DNA from: Kitasatospora sp. MAP12-44
Lineage (GTDB): Bacteria; Actinomycetota; Actinomycetes; Streptomycetales; Streptomycetaceae
Reading direction: 5' to 3'
Assembly: GCF_029892095.1 (NCBI RefSeq)
Contig: NZ_JARZAE010000004.1
Location: 7,006,001-7,070,000 of the forward strand
Length of the DNA stretch: 64,000 nucleotides
Shown: positions 24,794 to 32,856 of the stretch, in pieces
How positions within the stretch are numbered: position 1 is the first letter of the stretch
Layout: each line of letters starts with the position of its first letter
Made by a program: the position numbers and the translations under genes
The notes under the pieces: model-generated
The model's database searches: none
The model's input: only the letters and a program-made list of their open reading frames with translations
Told to the model about the DNA's origin: nothing

Positions 24794-25909
24794 GTGACCA
24801 ACCCCAACGGCCGCAGTCCCCGCGGGCGCGGCACCCAGCCCGTTCTGCCCGCCCTCCTCGGCCTCGGCCAGCGCAGCGCCGACCGGCGCCGGCGCACGCT
24901 GCCCGCCAGCGTGCTGCGCCTTCCCACCATCGGGGTCGACATCGGCGGTACCAAGGTGATCGCGGGGGTGGTGGACGGCGAGGGGAAGATCGTCGAGCAG
25001 CTGCGCGCGGAGACCCCGCACAAGAGCAAGAGCCCGCGGGTCGTCGAGGACGTCATCGTCGAACTGGTGCTGCTGCTGGCCGACCGCCACGACGTGCACG
25101 CGGTGGGGGTCGGCGCGGCCGGCTGGGTGGACGCCGACCGCTCCCGGGTGCTCTTCGCCCCGCACCTGAACTGGCGGGGCGAGCCGCTGCGCGACGCGCT
25201 CAGCGAGCGGCTGCGGTTCCCTGTGGTGGTCGAGAACGACGCCAACGCCGCCGCCTGGGCCGAGTGGCGCTTCGGCGCCGGCCGCGGTGAGGACCTGCTG
25301 GTGATGATCACCCTGGGCACCGGCATCGGCGGCGCGGTCGTCCGGCACGGCTATGTCGACCGCGGCCGCTACGGGCTGGCGGGGGAGTTCGGCCATATGC
25401 AGGTGGTGCCGGCCGGCCACCGCTGCCCGTGCGGCAACCGGGGCTGCTGGGAGCAGTACTCCTCCGGCAACGCGCTGGTGCGCGAGGCCCGCGAACTGGC
25501 CGCCGCCGAGTCGCCGGTGGCCCAGCCGCTGCTGGCGATGGCCGGCGGGGACATCGCGGCGATCACCGGCCCGCTGGTCACCGAGGCCGCGCAGCAGGGC
25601 GACCCGATGGCCGTGGAACTGCTGCACGACATCGGCACCTGGCTGGGCGTCGGCCTGGCCAATCTGGCGGCGGCGCTGGACCCCGGGCGGTTCGTGATCG
25701 GCGGCGGCGTCTCGGCGGCCGGCGACCTGCTGCTCGCCCCCGCCCAGGACGCCTTCAAACGCACCCTGACCGGCCGCGGTTTCCGCCCCGAGGCCCAGCT
25801 GACCCGCGCGGCCCTCGGCAACGAGGCGGGCCTGATCGGCGCCGCCGACCTGGCCCGTTCGGTCGCCCGCCGGTTCCGCACCGTCAAGCGCAGCCGAGTG
25901 GAGCGCTGA
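24794..25909 (+). CDS. ROK family sugar kinase (glucokinase-like)
   Basis: The 371-residue protein has a disordered basic N-terminus of about 42 residues, then the ROK fold. Recognisable parts are the phosphate loop GVDIGGTKVIAG, the catalytic Asp in VENDANAAAWAEW, adenosine motif GTGIGGAVV, and the zinc motif EFGHM...CPCGNRGCWEQYSSG. ROK members phosphorylate glucose or amino sugars with ATP or polyphosphate. There is no DNA-binding domain, so it is a kinase rather than a ROK repressor. GTG at 24794 follows AAGGAG. If the true start is further in, the basic tail would be lost. Sugar specificity is not determinable. Confidence 0.86.
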   Translation: MTNPNGRSPRGRGTQPVLPALLGLGQRSADRRRRTLPASVLRLPTIGVDIGGTKVIAGVVDGEGKIVEQLRAETPHKSKSPRVVEDVIVELVLLLADRHDVHAVGVGAAGWVDADRSRVLFAPHLNWRGEPLRDALSERLRFPVVVENDANAAAWAEWRFGAGRGEDLLVMITLGTGIGGAVVRHGYVDRGRYGLAGEFGHMQVVPAGHRCPCGNRGCWEQYSSGNALVREARELAAAESPVAQPLLAMAGGDIAAITGPLVTEAAQQGDPMAVELLHDIGTWLGVGLANLAAALDPGRFVIGGGVSAAGDLLLAPAQDAFKRTLTGRGFRPEAQLTRAALGNEAGLIGAADLARSVARRFRTVKRSRVER

Positions 25910-26027
25910 GCGCGCTGCGCGCTCCCCGCGCTGCCCGCACGCCCCCCGTCCGGGCCCGCCGCGCTCTGTCGGTGGCGGGCGGTAGATTCGGGGACGCCCT
26001 CATCTGCACCCCGGGAAGGCCCCAGCC

Positions 26028-26831
26028 GTGACCGTCCGTATCGCCACCTGGAACATCAACTCCGTCACCGCGCGGCTGCCCAAGCTGCTGGAGTGGCTGG
26101 AGAGCGCCAAGCCCGACGTGCTGTGCCTCCAGGAGCTGAAGTGCTCAACGGCGGCCTTCCCGTACGAGGCCGTCCGCGAGCTCGGCTACGAGACCGAGGC
26201 GCACGGCACCGGGCGGTGGAACGGCGTCGCGATCATCTCCAGGCTCGGCTTCGAGGACGTCGTCCGGGACGTCCCCGGCCAGCCCGGCTTCCTGGCCGAC
26301 GACGCGCTGCTGCCCGAGATGGAGCCGCGTGCCATGGCCGCCACCTGCGGTCCGGTCCGGGTCTGGTCGGTCTATGTGCCCAACGGGCGGGAGGTGGGCC
26401 ACGCCCACTACCGCTACAAGCTGGAGTGGCTGGAGGCGCTGCGGCTGGCCGTGCTGGAGGACGCGGCGGGCAGCCGCCCGTTCGCGGTGCTCGGCGACTT
26501 CAACGTCGCGCCGACCGACGAGGACGTCTACGACCCGGCCGTCTTCGAGGGCGCCACCCACGTCACCCCGACCGAGCGGGCCGCGCTCGCCGCGCTGCGC
26601 GAGGCCGGCCTGGCGGACGTCGTGCCGCGCGCCCTCAAGTACGACCGCGCCTACACCTTCTGGGACTACCGCGCGCTGGCCTTCCCGAAGAACCGCGGCA
26701 TGCGGATCGACCTCACCTACGGCAACGCCCCCTTTGTGGCGGCGGTCACCGACAGTTACGTCGACCGCGAGGCCCGCAAGGGCAAGGGCACCTCCGACCA
26801 CGCACCGGTCGTCGTCGACCTCGCCCTCTGA
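26028..26831 (+). CDS. xthA: Exodeoxyribonuclease III (AP endonuclease)
   Basis: The 267-residue protein is of standard length for ExoIII. Signature residues are the N in ATWNINSV, the metal Glu in LCLQELKC, the Tyr in VYVPNGRE, GDFNVAP with Asp and Asn, and the terminal TSDHAPVVVD with the catalytic Asp-His. It cleaves DNA 5' to abasic sites and degrades 3' ends in base-excision repair. GTG at 26028 begins exactly at TVRIATWN. Confidence 0.93.
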   Translation: MTVRIATWNINSVTARLPKLLEWLESAKPDVLCLQELKCSTAAFPYEAVRELGYETEAHGTGRWNGVAIISRLGFEDVVRDVPGQPGFLADDALLPEMEPRAMAATCGPVRVWSVYVPNGREVGHAHYRYKLEWLEALRLAVLEDAAGSRPFAVLGDFNVAPTDEDVYDPAVFEGATHVTPTERAALAALREAGLADVVPRALKYDRAYTFWDYRALAFPKNRGMRIDLTYGNAPFVAAVTDSYVDREARKGKGTSDHAPVVVDLAL

Positions 26832-26854
26832 AGCCCCGCCTACTGAAGCCCCGC

Positions 26855-27685
26855 CTACGCTTGTGCCTCCGCCTGCTCCTCGGCCTTCAGGGCGGCGGTG
26901 GCCAGCAGGTACTGGGCGGCCACGTAGGTGGACATGATCCAGAACTCGTGGCCCGGCAGCTCCCGCCAGCCCGCGATCCGGGTGGCGATCAGGGTGTCCG
27001 AGAGCAGGAACAGCCCGCCGCCAAGACCGGCCCGCAGGCCGAGGCCTGCCGAGGTCACGGCGGTGGAGGCGAGCAGCAGGCTGTAGCCGGCTACCGGGAT
27101 CTGCAGGGCCCCCAGGCCCGGCCAGAGCTGACTGATCAGCACCACCCAGGCCGTCGCGTACGCCGCCGACACCAGCGCGGCGCGCCGGCGGTCGGTCAGT
27201 GCGCCCTGCTGGGCGAACATCGTGACGTAGCAGACGTGCGCCGCCGCGAACGCGCCCATGCCGGCCAGGAAGGCGGCCTCGCTGTCGGCCTGCAGCAGCG
27301 CGTCGCCGGCCGCGCTCGCCAGCAGCGCCGGGACCAGCAGCCGGGCCGCCCGGCGCGGGTGCGGGGCGTCCGCCGCCGGCTCCTCGGGCAGGGTGGCGCC
27401 GGCCGGGGTGTTGAGCTGGTCCACCCCGCTGCGCCGGGTCCGCGCGCCGGGTCCGCGCGTGCTCAGCACATGCGCGGCGAGCAGCGGCATCAGGGCGGGC
27501 TTGGTGACCAGCTCCAGCGCCTTGCTGTCGGTCAGCAGCGCGCCCAGGTGCGCGGCGGAGGTGGCGGCGAAGGCGCCCAGCAGGCCGCGGGCCCGCCCCG
27601 CCAGCAGCCGTCCGGCGCTCGTGCTGCTGGTCGAGGTGCCGGTCATGGAGCGGGTCATGGAGCGGGTGGTCAGGCTGGTCAGCAT
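26855..27685 (-). CDS. YhhN/TMEM86 family lysoplasmalogenase
   Basis: The 276-residue integral membrane protein has about eight helices. It carries the family marks TKPALMPLL, a SAAGDALLQ-type Asp motif and FLLSDTLIA. Family members hydrolyse the vinyl ether of lysoplasmalogens. Residues about 78-112 form a hydrophilic Pro/Arg-rich insertion (RGPGARTRRSGVDQLN) between helices, longer than usual. It converges on xthA with 23 bp between stops, where a TGAAGCCCCGCCTAC direct repeat lies. Many actinobacterial members have no known plasmalogen substrate, so the enzymatic role is by family only. Confidence 0.82.
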   Translation of the reverse strand: MLTSLTTRSMTRSMTGTSTSSTSAGRLLAGRARGLLGAFAATSAAHLGALLTDSKALELVTKPALMPLLAAHVLSTRGPGARTRRSGVDQLNTPAGATLPEEPAADAPHPRRAARLLVPALLASAAGDALLQADSEAAFLAGMGAFAAAHVCYVTMFAQQGALTDRRRAALVSAAYATAWVVLISQLWPGLGALQIPVAGYSLLLASTAVTSAGLGLRAGLGGGLFLLSDTLIATRIAGWRELPGHEFWIMSTYVAAQYLLATAALKAEEQAEAQA

Positions 27686-28114
27686 GCGGTGGAGCCCTCC
27701 GGGCCGGTCGCGGTAGCGGTCGCGGGCTGCCAGCCCGGTCCCTTGGTGAGGTGGCGCCCCCGGTCGCGCGCGGGCACGTCCGGCACCCTAGGCGACGCCG
27801 ACCGGCCTGCGGAAGAGGGGGTTACTCATGCGTAGCCCAGTGGGACGGGCGGGAGGGCGCGAGGGCCGTCAACTCAGACCGCCCGGCAAATGGAGGGTGG
27901 GAGAAGGAGCGGGTCGAGGGCCGAGTCCAGGCGGTGCCGACGAAGGAGCCATGGCGGAGCCCTGGCGACTGAGGAGAAGCCGTCTGGGCGAGAGCCATCG
28001 GGCCGCGACGCCGCCCTCCATTTGCCGGTCGGTCTAAACTGTCGGCGACATGGTGAGTGGTACGGACGATGCCGGGCGGTGAGCGGGTCGCCCGGCGGCA
28101 CGGCGGAGGGGCGC
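27686..28114. other. Divergent gap containing an inverted-repeat element
   Basis: This 429-bp stretch lies between the lysoplasmalogenase and the DUF2398 gene. It holds the 172-bp inverted-repeat element described separately. No reading frame in it resembles a known protein, although the frame of the following gene stays open through the element. Confidence 0.55.
27870..28041. mobile_element. 172-bp MITE-like element with long terminal inverted repeats
   Basis: The left end (27876-27897) reads AGACCGCCCGGCAAATGGAG.. and the right end (28014-28035) is its inverted copy with one mismatch in 22. A weaker match continues outward to 27870 and 28041 (CA-N2-T-N) and inward by a few bases. The roughly 115-bp interior shows no further symmetry and no gene. 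Size and termini fit a non-autonomous miniature transposable element. No clear target duplication was found. It ends 74 bp before the start of the fused DUF2397/DUF2398-like gene. Confidence 0.6.
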
Positions 28115-29857
28115 GTGAACGGGGGCGGAGGGCTGGGCAGTGCTGACCTGCCCCGCCGTACGGGCGCGCCGGCCGGGCTGCGGAGCCTCGCGCTCACCGA
28201 AGTCGACGCCGTGGGGGATGTCCTGACGCTGCTCCAGCCCGACCCGGAACCGGCGCCCCGGCCGCAGTCGTCGGCCGGCTACAGCGTGGCGCGTGAGTCG
28301 GCGCGCCGCCTGGTGCGCCTCGCCCGGCGGTTCGCCCGGGCCGACGAGCAGCAGGCGCACGACCTCTTCGCGGCGGCTTTCGGCCTGCACGGCCCCCGGC
28401 ACTTCGGCGTCGCGCCGGAGCCGGACGCGGCGGACCTGGGCCGGCTCAGCTGGTGGCACGGCCCGACGGTGCGTCAACCGGTGGCCGGCCAGGCCGATGC
28501 CCTGCTGCCCCGCCCGCGCGGTGCCCGCCGCCGCTCCGCGTCCTCCGCGTCCTCCCCGTCCATCGTGTCCCCCGCTTCCACTGCGGCAGCCCCCGCCGCC
28601 GACCGTTCGAACCCGGGTCGCCACCGCAAGCCCGAGCCGCCGGTCGCGGACGACGCCGGCCGGGCGCTCGCCGCCGAACGCCGGGCCGCCGCCCGGCTGC
28701 TGCTCGCGCACCCGCTGGTCACCGCCACCGGCCCGAACGCGGAGGCCTTTGCGCTGATCCGCCGTCATGCCCACTGGCTGGCCGACCGCTTCGATCGCCT
28801 GCTCGGCTACCCGCTGACGGTCACCGACGCCTTCGCCCGGCTGCGCAAGGCGGGAGCCGGGCCCGGCGCGCTGCACCGGCTCGACCTGGACGGCGTGCCC
28901 TGCCCGCCCGAGACCTACGCGGCGCTGGCGCTGGCCCTGTCCGTCCTGCTGGCCGGACCCGAACGCCGGCCGGCCGGGCAGCTCGCCGAGGTGATCGCGG
29001 CGGCGGCCGGTGCGGCGGGGATCGGTGAGCTGGTCGGTCCGGCGGCGGTCGCGGCGGCGCTGGCCCTGCTGACCCGCTGGCAGGTGCTGACCGAGCCCGC
29101 GGGACCGGCACCGGCCGGTGAGCTGCTGGTCGACCACGCCCTGGCGGCCGCGCTGGGGCCGGTGCCGTCCGAGCCGGGCGGCCTGGCGGTCGTCGACGTC
29201 CCGGTGGCCGTCCGGCGCCGACTGGCCGAGACGCCGGTGGTGCTGCTGGCCGAACTGACCGCGCTGGAGCGGGAGTGGCTCTGGGACGCCCGGCAGCGCG
29301 AGGCCGAGACCTTCGCGGAGTTCCTGGGCCTGACCGCCGAGATCCGCCGGGAGGGCATCGCCCTGCTCGACCCGGCCGGCGAGCTGACCGACCTGCGGCT
29401 GCCCTCGGCCGCCGCCCCGGCGCACGCGGCGCTGCTGCTGGTGGAGCACCTGGTCGAGCAGCTGCGCCCGCTGCCCGAGTCGGCTGCGGCGGCGGAGGCC
29501 GTCGGGGTGACCGGGGTGACCGGGCTGACCGGGGTGCCGATCCCGGAGGCGCTGATAGACGGCACGCTCGGCGATGTGGCCGACGAGTACGGCGCCGCGG
29601 CGGGCTGGTGCCGGGACCACCTCGCGGACCGGGCGGCGTTCCGTCGGGAGGTCCTTGAGCTGCTGCACCGAATGCGGCTGATCGCTCCGCTGGAGCCCAC
29701 CGCCCGGCTCACGGGGACGCAGGGCCCGCGTGGCCGGGCGGCCGGTGGCTGGATGCTGCTCGCCCCGGCCGCCCGCTACGCCGTGCAGGCGGAGCTGCGG
29801 CCCGCGCCCGGCACCGGGCGGCACTCCCGCCGCGAGGACGAGTTCGCCGAGGACTGA
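28115..29857 (+). CDS. Fused DUF2397 C-terminal part / DUF2398 protein (Wadjet type III JetA-JetB-like), orphan
   Basis: The 580-residue protein has two parts. Residues about 55-120 (VRLARRFARADEQQAHDLFA, AFGLHGPRHFG, then LSWWHGP) read like the C-terminal region of DUF2397 proteins, where I expect LARWF..AD..EAH.L..AAFGLY.ARHLG..SWWD. After a disordered Ser/Ala linker, residues about 186-570 match DUF2398: LLLAHPLVTA, FALIRRHAHWLADRF, VTDAFARLRK, ETPVVLLAELTALEREWL and EIRREGIALLDPAGELTDLR. In Wadjet type III these are JetA (kleisin-like) and JetB (KITE-like). The SMC ATPase JetC and nuclease JetD genes are absent nearby. GTG at 28115 has GGAGG upstream. Function alone is unknown, and it may be a relic. 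Confidence 0.62.
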   Translation: MNGGGGLGSADLPRRTGAPAGLRSLALTEVDAVGDVLTLLQPDPEPAPRPQSSAGYSVARESARRLVRLARRFARADEQQAHDLFAAAFGLHGPRHFGVAPEPDAADLGRLSWWHGPTVRQPVAGQADALLPRPRGARRRSASSASSPSIVSPASTAAAPAADRSNPGRHRKPEPPVADDAGRALAAERRAAARLLLAHPLVTATGPNAEAFALIRRHAHWLADRFDRLLGYPLTVTDAFARLRKAGAGPGALHRLDLDGVPCPPETYAALALALSVLLAGPERRPAGQLAEVIAAAAGAAGIGELVGPAAVAAALALLTRWQVLTEPAGPAPAGELLVDHALAAALGPVPSEPGGLAVVDVPVAVRRRLAETPVVLLAELTALEREWLWDARQREAETFAEFLGLTAEIRREGIALLDPAGELTDLRLPSAAAPAHAALLLVEHLVEQLRPLPESAAAAEAVGVTGVTGLTGVPIPEALIDGTLGDVADEYGAAAGWCRDHLADRAAFRREVLELLHRMRLIAPLEPTARLTGTQGPRGRAAGGWMLLAPAARYAVQAELRPAPGTGRHSRREDEFAED

Positions 29858-29891
29858 CGGAGCTGACCGTACTGACGGATCTGATGGACAG

Positions 29892-30137
29892 TCAGTGCGT
29901 GGCGCCGGCGGCCGAGATGGTGCTGTGCTGCACCGTCTCGACGGTCGCGCCCACGCCGAGCGTGCCGAGCGCGACGGAGGCGGCCACCGCGGCGCAGGCC
30001 AGGAAGCGGCGGTGGCGCTGGGGCAGCGGGAAGCGCGGGGAGCCGTCGGGGGCTCCGGGCGTGTCCGGGGTGGGAGCGTCGGGGCCGCCGGCGGCGAGCC
30101 CCAGCGGCCCGTAGGAGGGTGACAGTCGGTCGTCCAT
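29892..30137 (-). CDS. Small single-pass membrane protein of unknown function
   Basis: The 81-residue protein has an N-terminal Pro/Gly/Asp-rich segment, a basic stretch (QRHRRF) and one membrane segment (about 46-66, FLACAAVAASVALGTLGVGA), then a short outside tail. Start MDDRLSPSYGPLGL is a recognisable streptomycete-type N-terminus. It lies convergent to the DUF2398 gene. No family can be named. Upstream (30138-30245) is a relatively A+T-rich promoter-like region. Confidence 0.6.
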   Translation of the reverse strand: MDDRLSPSYGPLGLAAGGPDAPTPDTPGAPDGSPRFPLPQRHRRFLACAAVAASVALGTLGVGATVETVQHSTISAAGATH

Positions 30138-30245
30138 GATGATGAGGATTCCAGTCGGGTGTTAAACGATGACTACACAGGGATGAACGCCGCACCTGTC
30201 CCACAAGACGAAACGGAAGCGCGGCGCGCGCTACAGATTTGCAGG

Positions 30246-30947
30246 TCAGCGACTTGAGCGCGGGCGGAGAACGGCTGGAACCGCGGCCGCCAGCAGCTGT
30301 TGCGCCAGCCCGTAGAAGAAGATCGGCAGCAGCACCGCCGGGTGTCCGTCGAACTGGCTGCCGGCCAGTGCCGCCGCCGCGCTGGTGTTGTTCATCCCGG
30401 TGGCCAGGGTCAGCGCGGCCGCCTCGCCCGGCCCCGGACGCGCCCGCCGGGCGGCGAACCAGGCGCACCAGCCGACCAGGAACGGCGCCGCGCAGATCGC
30501 GCCGCCGGCCACCAGGGCGAGCCCGACCAGATCGGGGTTCGGCCGCAGCGCGATCTCACCGAGCGCCTGGTGCTGCTCGGGCCAGCAGTCCGCGGCCCGC
30601 TCGGCGCCCAGCAGTACCACCATCCGCAGCAGCAGCGCCACCCCGAGCCCGGCCAGCAGCAGCCCGGGCCGCAGCAACACCCGGGCCAGCTGGATCAGTT
30701 GAACCTCGAAGCCGCCGATGAACATCGCCGTCACCAGCATCAGCATCGGCGGGGTGACGCCGGGCACCGGATGGCAGTGCCGCAGGAACGCCACCGGTGT
30801 GTGCAGGGCGCACCCGAGCACGCAGGCCAGCAGCGTGACCGGCAGCAGGTGGGCGCGCAGGGCGCGATCGGTGGCCTGGCCGCGGCGCCCGTGGGCGGGG
30901 GTCGGACGAGGGGCGGCGGCGGGTGCGCTGACCGTCTGGACGGACAT
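30246..30947 (-). CDS. BASS (bile acid:sodium symporter)-like membrane protein
   Basis: The 233-residue protein has about seven hydrophobic segments. ATGMNNTSAAAALAGSQF closely resembles the conserved crossover motif of bile acid/sodium symporters (GxNxxLA-type). Full BASS transporters have nine to ten helices and about 300 residues, so this one appears short at the N-terminal side. MSVQTVSAP at 30947 is chosen over 31019, which would add a low-complexity tail. It may be a degenerate or variant transporter, and the substrate is unknown. Confidence 0.5.
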   Translation of the reverse strand: MSVQTVSAPAAAPRPTPAHGRRGQATDRALRAHLLPVTLLACVLGCALHTPVAFLRHCHPVPGVTPPMLMLVTAMFIGGFEVQLIQLARVLLRPGLLLAGLGVALLLRMVVLLGAERAADCWPEQHQALGEIALRPNPDLVGLALVAGGAICAAPFLVGWCAWFAARRARPGPGEAAALTLATGMNNTSAAAALAGSQFDGHPAVLLPIFFYGLAQQLLAAAVPAVLRPRSSR

Positions 30948-31179
30948 GCTGGTCGGCCTTCGGGGGCGGGAAAGTGCGCGGCCGGAAGATGACCGCGCGG
31001 CTGCCAGCATGCCACTCATCTGACTGTCTGTAATGCTCAGTCGCTCTCGGTCATCTCCCCTGCTGGCATCCTCGCCCCGCGCACACCAAGGGAGTTGACT
31101 GCCGCCCCGCCGCCGGGCCCGCTGCCGGACGGGCCGTCGAATTCACCCGCCCGGGGGAGACCGCCCGCCCGATGCGCCG

Positions 31180-31824
31180 TCAGGCCGTTCCGTACGGGGC
31201 CAGGACCAGGCGGACCACGTCTTCCAGGCGGCGGCGGGCGTCGCCGAGGGTGGCGCGGCCGGTTACCCAGGCCGTCAGCTCGCCCTGCCAGGCGTGCGCC
31301 ACGATCTGGCCGACCAGGGCGCTCTCGGTCGGCGGCACCTGCGCCATCACCGCCTGCAGCGCCAGCGCGTCGGCCCGAGCCATGCCCTGCAGCGCCTCGC
31401 TGGCGAACGGGTCGGTGGAGGCCGCCACGCTCACCCGCAGCCGGGCCAGCTCGGGTTGGCGCTGGTAGGCCCGCATGCCGTGCCGGACGAACCGGAGCAT
31501 CCGGTCCGACGGCCCGGGTTCCGGCTGCGGCCCGCGCGACCCGCGCAGGCCGCGCGGCTCGGACGCCAGGTCGACGAGCAGCAGCCGGTGCCAGTCGGCG
31601 ATGGCGGTGGCGAGCAGGTGCTCCTTGGAGGAGAAATAGCGGTAGGCCGTCCCCAGGGCCACTCCGGAGCGCTCGCAGACCTGTTTCATCTGGAGTTTCT
31701 CTACGCCGGTCTCGTTCACCAGGGCGAGCGAGGCCGCGATCAGGCTCCGGCGGCGTTCGAGCTGGCGAGGCGACATCGCCTCGATCGGACGGGGTGACAG
31801 GTCAACACTGGTCACCCGCACCAT
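31180..31824 (-). CDS. TetR family transcriptional regulator (KstR-like N-terminus)
   Basis: The 214-residue protein has a TetR DNA-binding domain (about 18-68: RRRSLIAASLALVNETGVEK, MKQVCERSGVALGTAYRYFS, then SKEHLL) and a C-terminal ligand domain. The N-terminus PIEAMSPRQLERRRSLIAAS recalls KstR-type regulators of sterol and lipid catabolism. It lies 42 nt downstream of the acyl-CoA thioesterase on the same strand, probably co-transcribed, and may sense an acyl-CoA. No palindromic operator was found in the short gap, so the target is uncertain. Confidence 0.84.
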   Translation of the reverse strand: MVRVTSVDLSPRPIEAMSPRQLERRRSLIAASLALVNETGVEKLQMKQVCERSGVALGTAYRYFSSKEHLLATAIADWHRLLLVDLASEPRGLRGSRGPQPEPGPSDRMLRFVRHGMRAYQRQPELARLRVSVAASTDPFASEALQGMARADALALQAVMAQVPPTESALVGQIVAHAWQGELTAWVTGRATLGDARRRLEDVVRLVLAPYGTA

Positions 31825-31866
31825 GATACGGGCCGTGCCGCGGCGTGAGTATGACGCCTGTGCGGG

Positions 31867-32811
31867 CTAGGACCGGGCGGACCGCTTGGGCCGGCGCTCG
31901 CGCAGCAGGGTCTCCTGCACGGCGGAGGCCACCAGGACGCCCTCCCGGTCGTAGAACTCGCCCAGCGCCAGCCCCCGGCCGTCCGCGGCGGACGGGCTGC
32001 GCTGGGCGAAGAGCAGCCACTCGTCGGCGCGGAACGGGCGGTGGAACCACATCGCGTGGTCGAGCGAGGCCAGCGTGATGGCCGGCGGCTCGGTGCGCTG
32101 GAAGAAGCTCTGCTGCAGGTGCAGCGCGGTGGTGGAGGCGAGCGTGAGGTCGGAGAGATAGGTCAGCGCGCAGACCTGCAGCAGCTGGTCGTCGGCCGGC
32201 AGCGGCGAGACGCTGCGCAGCCAGACGTACTGCTGCGGGATGCCGGGGACCTCCGGCGGCACGCCCGGCGCGTCGGCCGGGATGAACCGGATGTCCAGCG
32301 AGTGGAAGCCCTCGGACGGGTCGCCGGCGTCCTGCGGCTCCGGGTGCTCCCGGGCGGCCAGGAACGGGTTGGTCAGCTCCTCGGGACCGGGCACCGGCGG
32401 CATGCTGGGCCGGCGGTCGCCCGCCTCCTCGGGCCGCTTGAAGGAGGCGGAGAGGGTGAAGATCACCTCGCCCTGCTGAACCGCCGTCACCCGCCGGGTG
32501 GCGTAGGAGTGCCCGTCGCGGATCCGCTCCACCTCGTAGATGATCGGCCGGCTCGGGTCCCCGGGCCGCAGGAAGTAGCCGTGCAGCGAGTGCACCGCGC
32601 GCTCCTCGTCGAGGGTGCGCCCGCCGGCCGTCAGCGCCTGGGCGGCCACCTGGCCGCCGAACGCGCGCAGCGGTGCGCCGGCATGGCAGCTTCCCCGGAA
32701 CAGGTTCTTGTCCAGTTCCTCGATCCGGAGCAGGTCCCGGAAGGATCTGATGGCCGGTTCGGCTGGTCTGGCCGATTCGGCCTGCTGCTCCTGCGCACGT
32801 GCTTCGCTCAT
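31867..32811 (-). CDS. tesB: Acyl-CoA thioesterase II
   Basis: The 314-residue protein is a double hot-dog thioesterase. Landmarks are RIEELDKNLFRG, FGGQVAAQALTAG, VHSLHGYFLRPGD, the C-terminal hot-dog SLDHAMWFHRPFRADEWLLF and the catalytic-type Asp and Gln residues in these repeats. TesB hydrolyses medium and long acyl-CoAs to free acids and CoA. The order MBL hydrolase, TesB, TetR runs on one strand with gaps near 45 nt. Confidence 0.9.
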   Translation of the reverse strand: MSEARAQEQQAESARPAEPAIRSFRDLLRIEELDKNLFRGSCHAGAPLRAFGGQVAAQALTAGGRTLDEERAVHSLHGYFLRPGDPSRPIIYEVERIRDGHSYATRRVTAVQQGEVIFTLSASFKRPEEAGDRRPSMPPVPGPEELTNPFLAAREHPEPQDAGDPSEGFHSLDIRFIPADAPGVPPEVPGIPQQYVWLRSVSPLPADDQLLQVCALTYLSDLTLASTTALHLQQSFFQRTEPPAITLASLDHAMWFHRPFRADEWLLFAQRSPSAADGRGLALGEFYDREGVLVASAVQETLLRERRPKRSARS

Positions 32812-32856
32812 TTGCTCATACTGGCAGAAGCATCGACGGGTGCACTGTGAGCTGGG

